A stretch of 64,000 bases of DNA, taken from NCBI RefSeq assembly GCF_001426195.1, contig NZ_LMRS01000012.1:186001-250000 (forward strand), given 5' to 3'. Under the pieces are notes generated by a model. The model worked only from the letters and a program-made list of their open reading frames with translations. It did not search any database and was not told the DNA's origin. Below are positions 35,439 to 44,014 of this stretch, one piece after another (position 1 is the first letter of the stretch; each line of letters begins with the position of its first letter). This DNA is from Sphingomonas sp. Leaf339 (lineage in GTDB: Bacteria; Pseudomonadota; Alphaproteobacteria; Sphingomonadales; Sphingomonadaceae). Both the position numbers and the translations under genes were made by a program.

Positions 35439-36005
35439 ATGGCTCTGACCGCACTCGACATCGTCGTCCTCCTCGTCGTCGCGGGGGCCGCCATCATGGG
35501 CGGCGTGCGCGGTTTTGTGACGGAGGTGTTGTCGCTGTTCGCCTGGATCGCGGTCGTCGCCGCGCTCAAACTGTTCCACATCACCGTCGCTCAGGCGCTC
35601 AGCAACTATGTCGGGACCGTGTCGGGCGCCGCCGTGCTGGCGTTCGCGTTGATCGCCGGCATAACGTACTTCGGCGGCAAGCTGGTCGCCGGCGCGATCG
35701 GCGCTCGGACCCGCACCTCGGTACTGGGGCCGGTCGATCGCGCACTGGGCTTCGGCTTCGGCGCGCTGAAGGGGTTGATCCTCACCAGCCTCTGCTTCCT
35801 GCTCGCCGCGCTAGTCTATGACACGATCGGCGGCGGCCCTGCCGGCCGGCCCGCCTGGATGACCGCCAGCCGCACCTATCCGCTCCTGAACGCCACCAGC
35901 GCAGGCATCGCCGATTTCGTCGACCGCCGCCGTCGCGGCCAACCTGTATTCGGCGCGCGACCCGCTTCGTCGTCGGTCATCGACAACGCCAGCGAGGCCC
36001 CATGA
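35439..36005 (+). CDS. CvpA family membrane protein
   Basis: A 188-residue protein with four hydrophobic segments: LDIVVLLVVAGAAIMGGVRG, VLSLFAWIAVVAALK, AVLAFALIAGITYFGG and LILTSLCFLLAALVYD, and a charged C-terminal tail. This is the CvpA/colicin V production fold, an inner-membrane family of uncertain biochemical role linked to envelope stress resistance. It starts 12 bases after radA and overlaps the next gene by four bases (ATGA). Confidence 0.86.
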   Translation: MALTALDIVVLLVVAGAAIMGGVRGFVTEVLSLFAWIAVVAALKLFHITVAQALSNYVGTVSGAAVLAFALIAGITYFGGKLVAGAIGARTRTSVLGPVDRALGFGFGALKGLILTSLCFLLAALVYDTIGGGPAGRPAWMTASRTYPLLNATSAGIADFVDRRRRGQPVFGARPASSSVIDNASEAP

Positions 36006-36445
36006 GCGCTCCCCTCTATAACACCGACATCCTCCGGCTGGCGGCCTCGATCCCCCACCACGAACGCCTGGTTGACCCGATGGCCAGCGTCGAGCGGCGC
36101 TCGCCGATCTGCGGCAGCCGCGTCGTTGTAGATGTGAACGTCGGTCCTGACGGCCGCGTCAACGAGGTCGGTCTGCTCGTCCGCGCCTGCGCGCTCGGTC
36201 AGGCATCGTCTTCATTGCTCGCCGCCGAGATCATCGGCCGCACGCCCCAGGAACTCGCCGACGCCCGCGACTCGCTGGCCACATGGCTAGCGGCGGGCAA
36301 CGGCGAAGCGCCGGCATGGCCCGGCCTCGCCATCTTCACACCCGCCCTGTCATACACCGCCCGCCACGCCTCGATCCGCTTGGCGTTCGAAGCCGCCGCC
36401 GAAGCCGCCGAACAGGCCGCCGCCCGCGAACCGGCAAAGACCTGA
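36002..36445 (+). CDS. Iron-sulfur cluster assembly scaffold protein, NifU/IscU-like
   Basis: A 147-residue protein with the IscU-type core. Cysteines occur in RRSPICGSRVVVDVNV (first ligand) and RACALGQASSSLLAAEIIG (second), and the DVNVGPDGRVNEVGLLV strand pair is typical. The third Cys of classical IscU is not evident near the C-terminus, so cluster binding may differ. Relatives are common in alphaproteobacteria as stand-alone scaffolds. ATGA overlap with cvpA and TGATG overlap with the antiporter gene show tight coupling. Confidence 0.8.
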   Translation: MSAPLYNTDILRLAASIPHHERLVDPMASVERRSPICGSRVVVDVNVGPDGRVNEVGLLVRACALGQASSSLLAAEIIGRTPQELADARDSLATWLAAGNGEAPAWPGLAIFTPALSYTARHASIRLAFEAAAEAAEQAAAREPAKT

Positions 36446-38193
36446 TGCACGAAGCCGAATCCTTCTCGCTACTGCGCGACGGCGCGATCCTGCTCGGATC
36501 GGGGCTGCTCTTCGTCCTTCTGTTCCGCCGCCTCGGCCTCGGCGCCACTCTCGGTTATCTCGTCGCGGGCGCCGTCGTCGGCCCGCATGTCCTTGGCCTG
36601 GTCGGCGATGCAGAGTCGAAGATGGGCATCGCGGAACTCGGCATCACGCTGCTCCTCTTCATCGTCGGGTTGGAGCTCAACCCGTCACGCCTGTGGCGGA
36701 TGAAGCACGAGATTTTCGGCCTCGGCCTGTTGCAGGTGGTCGCCTGCGGCCTCGCGATCACCGCCGTCATCCTCGCCGCCGGGTTCAGCCCGGCCGCGGC
36801 CTTCGCGCTCGGCCTGCCGCTGGCACTGTCATCGACCGCGCAGGTGCTGCCGATGCTTCAGTCGTCCGGCCGGATGCGGACGCCGTTCGGCGAGCGGACC
36901 TTCGCGATCCTGCTGTTCCAGGACCTGTCCATCGTCCCGCTCATCACCATCATCGCCGCGATGAGCCGCAATCCGGCCGACGCGCACGCCCCGCCGGGCT
37001 GGCTGCTCGGCCTTTACACCATCGCCGCCGTCGTCGGCCTCGTCCTCGCCGGCCGTTTCATCCTGCGCCCGTTCTTCCGCCTGATCGGCAATCTGGGCGA
37101 GCGCGAGATGTTCATCTTCGCTGCCCTTTTTACCGTGATCGCCAGCGCCGCGATCATGGAGATGCTCGGCCTGTCCACCGCGCTCGGCGCGTTCATCGCC
37201 GGCGTGATGCTCGCCGACAGCCCTTACCGGCACGAATTGGAGGCGGATGTCGAACCGTTCCGATCGATCCTGCTCGGTCTGTTCTTCCTCGCCATCGGCA
37301 TGATGCTCGATCTTCAGGCGATCGCCGACCGGCCGCTGTTCGTCATCGCGATGGCGGCGGCGCTGATCCTGACGAAAGCGACGGTGATCTTCGCGATCGG
37401 CATGGCATTCCGTATGCCATGGCGTGGCGCGCTCGCGCTCGGCCTGCTGCTCAGCCAGGGCGGCGAATTTGGCTTCGTCCTGTTTGCACAGGCGCAATCC
37501 GGCCTGCTGGTCGCGCCAGAGGCCGCAAGCCTGTTCGGCGCGATCATCACCCTGTCGATGGCGACGACCCCGTTCCTGATGAGCGCCACCCGCCGCTTCC
37601 GCGCCCAGCCCATTGCCAAGCATCAGGAGCGCGACGGCCCCACTACCGACGGCGCCAACGCGCTCATCGTCGGCTATGGCCGGTTCGGCCAGACGGTGGC
37701 GCAGATGCTGATCGCCGAGGGCGTACCGGTGACGCTGATCGACCGCGATATCGAGATGATCGATATCGCCGAGGAGTTCGGTGCCAAAGTGTATTATGGT
37801 GACGGCACGCGCCTCGACCTGCTGCGCCAGGCCGGCGCCTCGGAAGCGGAACTGATCCTGTTCTGCCTGGATGGCGATCAGATCGAACCTGACACGCTGG
37901 AGGGGGTCCACGCCGCCTTCCCGAACGCCGCCATCTTCGTCCGTGCCTATGATCGTCGCGCCGTCATCAAGCTGCGCGGCGCGCCTGTCGATTATGTCGT
38001 GCGCGAGGTGCTGGAATCCGCCGTGTCGATGGGCCGCCGCGCGCTGTCCGCGCTGAACGTCGATCCGACCCAGATCGACCGCACCGAACAGCTCTACCGC
38101 GCCCGCGACAAGGAACGCCTGCATGCGCAGGTGGAGGCTGGCGACCTCCGCGCCGCCACTGATCGCATCATCACCCAACCGACGAGAGGATAA
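36445..38193 (+). CDS. CPA2-family monovalent cation:proton antiporter (KefB/KefC-like)
   Basis: A 582-residue protein. Residues 1-390 form about 12 membrane helices with GATLGYLVAGAVVGPHVLG, LLLFIVGLELNPSRLWRM and LFFLAIGMMLDLQAI, typical of Na/K-H exchangers. Residues from about 405 onward are a TrkA-N regulatory domain with the dinucleotide loop IVGYGRFGQTVAQML and VYYGDGTRLDLLRQAG. Such proteins exchange K+ for H+ and are gated by NAD(H) or glutathione adducts. Its ATG overlaps the stop of the scaffold gene by one base. Confidence 0.93.
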   Translation: MHEAESFSLLRDGAILLGSGLLFVLLFRRLGLGATLGYLVAGAVVGPHVLGLVGDAESKMGIAELGITLLLFIVGLELNPSRLWRMKHEIFGLGLLQVVACGLAITAVILAAGFSPAAAFALGLPLALSSTAQVLPMLQSSGRMRTPFGERTFAILLFQDLSIVPLITIIAAMSRNPADAHAPPGWLLGLYTIAAVVGLVLAGRFILRPFFRLIGNLGEREMFIFAALFTVIASAAIMEMLGLSTALGAFIAGVMLADSPYRHELEADVEPFRSILLGLFFLAIGMMLDLQAIADRPLFVIAMAAALILTKATVIFAIGMAFRMPWRGALALGLLLSQGGEFGFVLFAQAQSGLLVAPEAASLFGAIITLSMATTPFLMSATRRFRAQPIAKHQERDGPTTDGANALIVGYGRFGQTVAQMLIAEGVPVTLIDRDIEMIDIAEEFGAKVYYGDGTRLDLLRQAGASEAELILFCLDGDQIEPDTLEGVHAAFPNAAIFVRAYDRRAVIKLRGAPVDYVVREVLESAVSMGRRALSALNVDPTQIDRTEQLYRARDKERLHAQVEAGDLRAATDRIITQPTRG

Positions 38194-38197
38194 GGCG

Positions 38198-38524
38198 ATG
38201 CTCGCTGTTCTGGCCGCCTTGTCGGGGGCGCTGGCTGTCGCGGCGGGGGCATTCGGCGCCCATGGCGTCACCGGGCAGGCCGCCGACTGGCTGCGCACCG
38301 GCGGTCAATATCAGCTGATCCACGCCGTCGCCGCGCTGGTTGCCTTGCGACTGGAGGCGAGAGGGCCGGCGTGGCTGTTCGTTGCCGGTGGGGCGATATT
38401 CGCGATCACGCTCTACGCGATGGCGATCGGTGCCCCCCGCTGGTTCGGGGCGATCACGCCGATCGGCGGGGCGATGCTGATCGGCGGTTGGCTATGGCTG
38501 GCCTGGACGCTGCGCGCGTCCTGA
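38198..38524 (+). CDS. DUF423 family membrane protein
   Basis: A 108-residue integral membrane protein with four hydrophobic segments: LAALSGALAVAAGAFGAHG, YQLIHAVAALVALRL, WLFVAGGAIFAITLYAMAIG and ITPIGGAMLIGGWLWLAW. The GAFGAHG and ITPIGG motifs identify DUF423 (YgdD/YwdK). Function unknown. AAGG lies four bases before the ATG; it follows the antiporter gene by four bases and ends the plus-strand run. Confidence 0.88.
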   Translation: MLAVLAALSGALAVAAGAFGAHGVTGQAADWLRTGGQYQLIHAVAALVALRLEARGPAWLFVAGGAIFAITLYAMAIGAPRWFGAITPIGGAMLIGGWLWLAWTLRAS

Positions 38525-38528
38525 TCGG

Positions 38529-39164
38529 TCACACGATCGGACGCGGCAGGGCGGTCCTGCTGCCACGCAGGCGCAACGCTCCGCCGATCGCCGCAAACCC
38601 CGCCAGCATTAGCATCCAGCTCGCTGGTTCCGGCACCGCGCCGGCAGTCACCGTCAGATTATCGATCTGGAAAAAATTGTTACTCGTGATCCGCACCGTA
38701 CGAACCCCGGTTCCCGAAAAATTATAGGTCTGAAAGCCGGGCGTGGTGTTGTACTTGCTTTGAAAGCCAACGACGCCGTCGAAGAAAATGTCCAGCGTTC
38801 CGCCATTGCCGGAGTCGGTCAAAGCATTGTTCAAATGTGTCGCTTGCAGCCCAGTGAAATCGAACGCCGAACCATCGATGCGAGAGAAGGTGAAGCCCGG
38901 AAAACTGCCGGACGTCCGGATGCCGAGGGTCGCGCCGTCGGGATCGGCATTGTTAGCATCCCCCTGCGCCCGGACGACGAACGGTGTATTTGCTTGCAGG
39001 GCCGTGAACCTATAATCACCGAGAACGAGCGTGGCGAACGTCTGCTCCGGCGTGCCGTTTGCCCCGGGAAAAGCCAGTTCGTCGAACGTGATAACTGCCG
39101 CTTCACTCGCCGATGACAACGACAGCGCGGTCACGGTCAGTACCGATGCAATGATCTTTTTCAT
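38529..39164 (-). CDS. PEP-CTERM (PEPxxW type) exported protein
   Basis: A 211-residue secreted protein. Signal peptide: KKIIASVLTVTALSLSSA then SEA. The middle is a beta-rich domain with Asn/Gly/Thr abundance (GNGGTLDIFFDGVVGFQS). The C-terminus has VPEPASWMLMLAGFAAIGG then a basic end (RLRGSR), the sorting signal recognised by exosortase-type systems and common in sphingomonads. The expected fate is the cell surface or extracellular matrix. The ATG at 39164 is chosen because the signal peptide begins there. No exosortase is in the window. Confidence 0.88.
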   Translation of the reverse strand: MKKIIASVLTVTALSLSSASEAAVITFDELAFPGANGTPEQTFATLVLGDYRFTALQANTPFVVRAQGDANNADPDGATLGIRTSGSFPGFTFSRIDGSAFDFTGLQATHLNNALTDSGNGGTLDIFFDGVVGFQSKYNTTPGFQTYNFSGTGVRTVRITSNNFFQIDNLTVTAGAVPEPASWMLMLAGFAAIGGALRLRGSRTALPRPIV

Positions 39165-39381
39165 TATGTCATTCCCCATCGCGCTTCGGGCAAGGTTAGG
39201 CATTGAGTTAGGCAAATCTATGACATTCATCTAGTGATTAACATTTGTGATCAAGAGAGATGTCACCTTTACGATCGCTAATGATCCCTCAAATGAAACG
39301 ACGACAACAGCGATCGATAAAGAACATCCTTTGTATCAATAAGATCGGCGACTTCCCAATCGCTTCGATGGCAGCGGTCGG

Positions 39382-39410
39382 CTGACCTTGGATCCGCCCG
39401 GTAGTATATC
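39382..39410 (+). promoter_or_regulatory. Possible sigma70-type promoter for the D,D-carboxypeptidase gene
   Basis: CTGACC (39382-39387) and TATATC (39405-39410) are separated by 17 bases and each matches the consensus hexamers at four of six positions. The predicted start of transcription would be about 77 bases before the ATG at 39494. The rest of the 39165-39493 gap is AT-rich, shows no gene, and should also hold the promoter of the divergent PEP-CTERM gene. Confidence 0.35.
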
Positions 39411-39493
39411 GGCAACAGCTACGTGACGTAGGCCGCAGGCTTGGCTATGCCGTCCCCATTCCGCCCGCCACGACTGACAACGGATCGTTTTCC

Positions 39494-40657
39494 ATGAAGA
39501 AGCTCATTATCGCCCCCGTCATGGCCGCGCTGCTGGCATGTCCATCCACCGCCGCCGCGCCGCAGTTCCAGACGGCAGCACCTGTCGCCTATCTGGAAGA
39601 TCTGTCGACCGGCGCGGTCCTGTTTTCGCGCGATCCCGATCGGCGGATGCCGCCAGCATCGATGGCGAAGATGATGACAGTGTATGTCGCGTTCGACCTG
39701 ATCCGTCGCGGCGAACTGAAGCTCACCGATATGGCGACGGTGCGCCCGGAAACGTGGCAGCGCTGGCACGGCCCCGCCGCCGGGTCGACGATGTTCCTGT
39801 CGGCGAACGAGCAGGTCAGCGTCGCCAATCTGCTTTACGGCATCGTCACGCTCTCTGGAAATGACGCCTGCGTCGTGCTGGCCGAACATATCTCCGGGTC
39901 GGAGCCTGCCTTTGTCGAACGGATGAACCGCGTCGCCAAGCAGATCGGCCTTAACAACAGCCAGTTCGGCACGTCGAACGGCTGGCCCGATAACGGCGTC
40001 ACCTATGTCACCGCGCGCGATCTGGCGCGTCTCGCCGACCAGACGATCAGCAACTATCCGCAACTCTATAAGCAATTCTATTCGCGCCGGGATTTCACCT
40101 GGGGCAAGACGATGGGTGGCAGCCAGATTACGCAGGCAAACCGCGATCCGCTGCTCGGCCGCGTCGCCGGCGCCGATGGCTTGAAGACCGGCCATACCGA
40201 AGAGGCGGGCTACGGCTTCACCGGATCGGCCGCCCAGAACGGCCGACGCCTCATCATGGTGATGGCCGGCCTCACCAGCGCCAATCAGCGGATCGAGGAG
40301 TCGGTGCGCTTCATGGATTGGGGCTTCCGCGCGTGGCAGGCCAGGCCCATCGCCGCCAAGGGCAAGCAGATCGAAACCGCCGAAGTGCAGATGGGTGACA
40401 GCGGAACCGTGCCGCTGATCGCCGGCACTGACCTGAAGGTGACACTGCCCGCCGGTCTCGCACCCGAACTGACCGCCAAGGTCGTGTACAAGGGGCCGAT
40501 CAAGGCACCAATCAAGGCGGGTCAGCATATCGCCGATCTCGTCATTACCTCGCCCGATGTTCCCGAACAGCACTTGCCGTTGGTCGCCGGCAAGGATGTC
40601 GCCGAGGCGGGATTCTTCCGCCGCGCGTGGAACGGTCTGACGTCATTTGGCGGCTGA
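39494..40657 (+). CDS. D-alanyl-D-alanine carboxypeptidase (PBP5/6 family)
   Basis: A 387-residue periplasmic penicillin-binding protein that trims the terminal D-Ala of peptidoglycan stem peptides. Signal peptide MKKLIIAPVMAALLACPSTA. Active-site motifs: S56-M-A-K59 (SxxK), S121-G-N123 and K231-T-G233. A C-terminal beta domain and an amphipathic ending (AGFFRRAWNGLTSFGG) anchor it to the membrane. It is the first gene of a run with holB, metG and tatD. Confidence 0.95.
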   Translation: MKKLIIAPVMAALLACPSTAAAPQFQTAAPVAYLEDLSTGAVLFSRDPDRRMPPASMAKMMTVYVAFDLIRRGELKLTDMATVRPETWQRWHGPAAGSTMFLSANEQVSVANLLYGIVTLSGNDACVVLAEHISGSEPAFVERMNRVAKQIGLNNSQFGTSNGWPDNGVTYVTARDLARLADQTISNYPQLYKQFYSRRDFTWGKTMGGSQITQANRDPLLGRVAGADGLKTGHTEEAGYGFTGSAAQNGRRLIMVMAGLTSANQRIEESVRFMDWGFRAWQARPIAAKGKQIETAEVQMGDSGTVPLIAGTDLKVTLPAGLAPELTAKVVYKGPIKAPIKAGQHIADLVITSPDVPEQHLPLVAGKDVAEAGFFRRAWNGLTSFGG

Positions 40658-40679
40658 TAGGATTCGGCGGCTGATCGGG
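40646..40679 (+). repeat. 17-base direct repeat at the end of the carboxypeptidase gene
   Basis: TTTGGCGGCTGATAGGA (40646-40662) is followed directly by TTCGGCGGCTGATCGGG (40663-40679), identical at 13 of 17 positions. The first copy contains the last codons and the stop of the carboxypeptidase gene; the second repeats them in the short gap before holB. It looks like a local duplication or a deletion scar. Confidence 0.6.
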
Positions 40680-40687
40680 CAGGGGGC

Positions 40688-41677
40688 ATGACCGCGCTGC
40701 TCGGCAACGCGGCGGCGCACGCCGCCTTCCTTGCCGCCCTACAGAGCGGGTCGCTTCATCACGCCTGGCTGCTGGCCGGGCCGGAGGGGGTAGGGAAGGC
40801 GGCCTTCGCCGATCGCATCGCCCGGCTAATGCTCGCGCAGGCGGCCGATCCGACGCTGCCCAACGGGCTGGACGTACCCGCCGGCCACCGAACCTCGGCA
40901 TTGATGGATGCCGGCTCGCACCCCGACTTCCGATTGCTGTCGCGTCTGCCCAAGGATGCGGAGAAACCCGAAGGCGAACTGGCCCGATCGATCACCATCG
41001 CTCAGGTCCGCACGCTCCAGCCGCTGTTCGCGACGCTGCCGTCGATGAGCAGCCGACGTGTCGTGGTGATCGACGCGATCGACGATCTTGAACGCAACGG
41101 CGCCAATGCCTTGCTGAAGAATCTCGAGGAGCCGCCGGCCGGCACCATTTTCCTGCTCGTCAGTCATACGCCGGGCAAGTTGCTGCCGACCATCCGTTCG
41201 CGCTGTCGGCTGTTGCGGTTTGAACGGCTGCGCGATGACGATGTCGCGACCGTCCTGCGCACCGTCCTGCCGGAAGCGGAGGACAGGGAGATCGAGGCGC
41301 TGATCGCCGCGGCGGATGGCGCGCCGGGCAGGGGGCTGCGCTTCGCCGGCCTCGATCTTTCCGAGGTAGATCAAGCGATTGCCGCGATTGCCGGGGACGG
41401 GGACCCAGATAACCGCCGTAGAGCCGCGCTGGGCAAGAAACTCGCCGGCAAGATAGCGCAGTTACGGTACGAGGCGTTTCTGGACCGTGTGCCCGCCTAT
41501 ATCGCGCGCGCGGCACGGATGCGATCGGGGCAGGGGCTGCGGATCGCGCTCGACGCTCACGCGGCCGCGCGCGACCTGGCCGGTGCGGCGAGGGGGCTCT
41601 CACTCGATCCGCAGGGGACGGTGATCGAGATGGCGGGCCTCGTCGCAAGGCTTCACGACGCCGCCGCGATGGACTAG
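40688..41677 (+). CDS. holB: DNA polymerase III subunit delta'
   Basis: A 329-residue clamp-loader subunit. AAA+ core: HHAWLLAGPEGVGKAAFADR as a degenerate P-loop, RSITIAQVRTLQPLFATL, VVVIDAIDDLERNGANALLK and LEEPPAGTIFLLVSHTPGKL followed by TIRSRC (sensor/SRC motif). The four-cysteine zinc module of E. coli delta' is not seen in this copy. It lies 30 bases after the carboxypeptidase gene and ten bases before metG. Confidence 0.93.
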   Translation: MTALLGNAAAHAAFLAALQSGSLHHAWLLAGPEGVGKAAFADRIARLMLAQAADPTLPNGLDVPAGHRTSALMDAGSHPDFRLLSRLPKDAEKPEGELARSITIAQVRTLQPLFATLPSMSSRRVVVIDAIDDLERNGANALLKNLEEPPAGTIFLLVSHTPGKLLPTIRSRCRLLRFERLRDDDVATVLRTVLPEAEDREIEALIAAADGAPGRGLRFAGLDLSEVDQAIAAIAGDGDPDNRRRAALGKKLAGKIAQLRYEAFLDRVPAYIARAARMRSGQGLRIALDAHAAARDLAGAARGLSLDPQGTVIEMAGLVARLHDAAAMD

Positions 41678-41687
41678 GGGCGCAGGG

Positions 41688-43238
41688 ATGGCCGACCCCT
41701 TCTATATCACCACCGCGATCAGCTACCCCAATGGCCGCCCCCATATCGGCCATGCGTATGAGGCGATCGCCGCCGACGCCATCGCCCGTTTCCAGCGCCA
41801 GGCCGGCCGCGACGTTCGCTTCCAGACCGGCACCGACGAACACGGCCTGAAGATGGTCCAGACCGCCCGCGCCCTGAACCGTGACGTGGCCGAATACGCC
41901 GCAGAAATGTCATCCCATTTCAAGCAGATGTGCGACACACTTGCCATCAGCTATGACAACTTCATCCAAACCACCACCCCCTCCCACCACCGCGCCAGCC
42001 AGGCTCTATGGGAGAAGATGGAGAAGAATGGCGACCTCTATCTAAGCCGCTACGAAGGCTGGTACTCCGTCCGCGACGAGGCCTTCTACGACGAGAAGGA
42101 GCTGGTCGATGGTGCCAACGGCAAGCTGTCCCCCCAAGGCACGCCGGTCGAGTGGACCGCTGAAGAGACCTGGTTCTTTCGCCTGTCCAAGTACCAGCAG
42201 CCGCTCCTCGACCTCTATGCTACCAACCCTGACTTCATCCGCCCCGATAGCCGCCGCAACGAGGTGATCCGCTTCGTCGAGGGCGGCCTCAACGACCTCT
42301 CGGTATCGCGGACCAGCTTCGACTGGGGCGTCCCCGTGCCCGGCAGCGACGGCCACGTCATGTATGTGTGGGTCGATGCCCTCACCAACTATCTCTCCGG
42401 GCTCGGCTTCCCCGACGACGGCGACGGCATGCGCTACTGGCCCGCCGACCTCCATCTGATCGGCAAGGACATCATCCGCTTCCATACCGTATATTGGCCC
42501 GCTTTCCTGCTCTCCGCCGGCATCAAGCTGCCCAAGCAGGTCTTCGGCCACGGCTTCCTGCTTCACCGCGGCGAGAAGATGTCGAAGTCGCTCGGCAACG
42601 TGGTCGATCCCGGCGATCTCGCGCAGGCCTTCGGCGTCGACGCCCTTCGCTATTTCCTGTTGCGCGAGGTCAGCTTCGGCCAAGACGGCAGCTATTCCGC
42701 CGAAGCGATCGTGACCCGCATCAACGCTGAACTCGCCAACGCCTTCGGCAATCTGGCGCAGCGTACCCTTTCGTTCATCGCCAAGAACTTGGATGGAGCA
42801 TTACCCGATCTCGGTCGTCCCGATGAAGCTGACGGCATCCTGATCGAGGAAGTTGTCGTCGCCTGTGCTGCCTTGAAAGCCGCATTCAACGACCTGATGC
42901 TAAGCCAAGGGATCGAGGCGTGGTTACGCGGTGTCTATGCCTGCAATCAGTACATCGACGCACAGGCACCGTGGGCATTGCGGAAAACTGATCCCGACCG
43001 GATGAAGGCGGTGCTCGGAACCCTGGTTCGCGCAATCCGCATGCTTGCCATAACCATTCTGCCGGTCGTCCCAGAGGGCGCCGGCCGCATCCTTGATCAG
43101 ATCAGCGCGGACACGCGCGATCACGCAGCGGTCGATGACGACGAGTGGTATGAACGCCAGCGACGGTCGGGCGTCCGGCTGACAACACCCATGCCGGTCT
43201 TCCCAAGACTGGAAATGCCGGTGGAGGTTGTGGCCTGA
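41688..43238 (+). CDS. metG: Methionine--tRNA ligase
   Basis: A 516-residue class I aminoacyl-tRNA synthetase. HIGH is at residues 19-22 (PHIGHAYEAIAADA) and KMSKS at 297-301 (GEKMSKSLGNVVDPG). RTSFDWGVPVPG and MYVWVDALTNYLSG are further MetRS signatures, and the anticodon domain is alpha-helical. It lacks the C-terminal dimerisation domain of longer MetRS, as usual in alphaproteobacteria. The stop overlaps the tatD ATG by one base. Third-position GC seems lower from about 42780 to the end. Confidence 0.97.
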   Translation: MADPFYITTAISYPNGRPHIGHAYEAIAADAIARFQRQAGRDVRFQTGTDEHGLKMVQTARALNRDVAEYAAEMSSHFKQMCDTLAISYDNFIQTTTPSHHRASQALWEKMEKNGDLYLSRYEGWYSVRDEAFYDEKELVDGANGKLSPQGTPVEWTAEETWFFRLSKYQQPLLDLYATNPDFIRPDSRRNEVIRFVEGGLNDLSVSRTSFDWGVPVPGSDGHVMYVWVDALTNYLSGLGFPDDGDGMRYWPADLHLIGKDIIRFHTVYWPAFLLSAGIKLPKQVFGHGFLLHRGEKMSKSLGNVVDPGDLAQAFGVDALRYFLLREVSFGQDGSYSAEAIVTRINAELANAFGNLAQRTLSFIAKNLDGALPDLGRPDEADGILIEEVVVACAALKAAFNDLMLSQGIEAWLRGVYACNQYIDAQAPWALRKTDPDRMKAVLGTLVRAIRMLAITILPVVPEGAGRILDQISADTRDHAAVDDDEWYERQRRSGVRLTTPMPVFPRLEMPVEVVA

Positions 43239-44014
43239 TGCTCGCCGACAGTCACTGCCATCTGAACTACAAGGGTTTGTTTGAAAACCAACAGGATGTG
43301 TTGAACCGTGCGCGGGCACGAGGCGTGACAGCAATGTTGAACATCGCGACGCGAGAGAGCGAATGGGACGCGGTCGTTGCCACCGCGGAGCGTGAGCCAG
43401 ACGTATGGGCAACAGTCGGCATCCATCCGCATGAGGCTGATCAGCATCCGCATATCGATACGGCCAAGCTGGTGGAGCGCGCCGCGCACCCTCGAATTGT
43501 AGGGATCGGCGAATCTGGCCTGGATTACCATTACGACCATTCCGACCGCGGGCAGCAGCAAACCAGCTTTCGGGCACATATCGCCGCATGCCGACAGACG
43601 GGATTGCCGCTGATCGTCCACACCCGTGAGGCAGAGGATGACACGATCGAGATTATGACCGACGAGATGGGCAGGGGACGCTACCCAGGCGTCATCCATT
43701 GCTTCACCGCCAGTCGCGATTTAGCCGATAAGGCTTTAGCATTGGGGTTTTACATCTCGATCTCGGGGATCGTGACGTTCAAGAATGCGCGCGATATCCA
43801 GGACGTCGCGCGCGATCTGCCGGCCGAACGGCTGCTGGTCGAAACCGATGCGCCGTTCCTTGCACCTGTGCCGCATCGCGGTAAAACCGGCGAGCCGGCT
43901 TTCCTGGCCGACACGCTGTCGTTCCTGGCGCAATTGCGCGGTGTAGATCCAGCTATTCTGGCCGAGCAGACCGCCGAGAATTTCCACGCATTGTTTGGCA
44001 AGACCCGAAATTGA
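43238..44014 (+). CDS. tatD: TatD family metal-dependent hydrolase
   Basis: A 258-residue TIM-barrel hydrolase, related to TatD/YcfH nucleases. Metal ligands: H6/H8-type motif in DSHCHLNYKG, E in GESGLDYHYDH, LIVHTREAEDD, HCFTASRDLADKAL and the final Asp in LLVETDAPFLAPVPHRGK. The holB-metG-tatD order is common in proteobacteria. The next gene begins inside its stop codon (TTGA). Confidence 0.94.
   Translation: MLADSHCHLNYKGLFENQQDVLNRARARGVTAMLNIATRESEWDAVVATAEREPDVWATVGIHPHEADQHPHIDTAKLVERAAHPRIVGIGESGLDYHYDHSDRGQQQTSFRAHIAACRQTGLPLIVHTREAEDDTIEIMTDEMGRGRYPGVIHCFTASRDLADKALALGFYISISGIVTFKNARDIQDVARDLPAERLLVETDAPFLAPVPHRGKTGEPAFLADTLSFLAQLRGVDPAILAEQTAENFHALFGKTRN

Noticed and set aside
36829..38298. 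A 489-codon minus-strand frame opposite the cation antiporter
   Set aside because: Same explanation: antisense shadow of a gene with membrane helices and a TrkA-N domain. Composition (Asp/Glu/Arg/Gln-rich, repetitive) is that of a mirror frame.
39419..40573. A 384-codon minus-strand frame opposite the D,D-carboxypeptidase
   Set aside because: The plus strand carries all three penicillin-binding motifs and a signal peptide; the minus frame has no motif and no separate promoter space.
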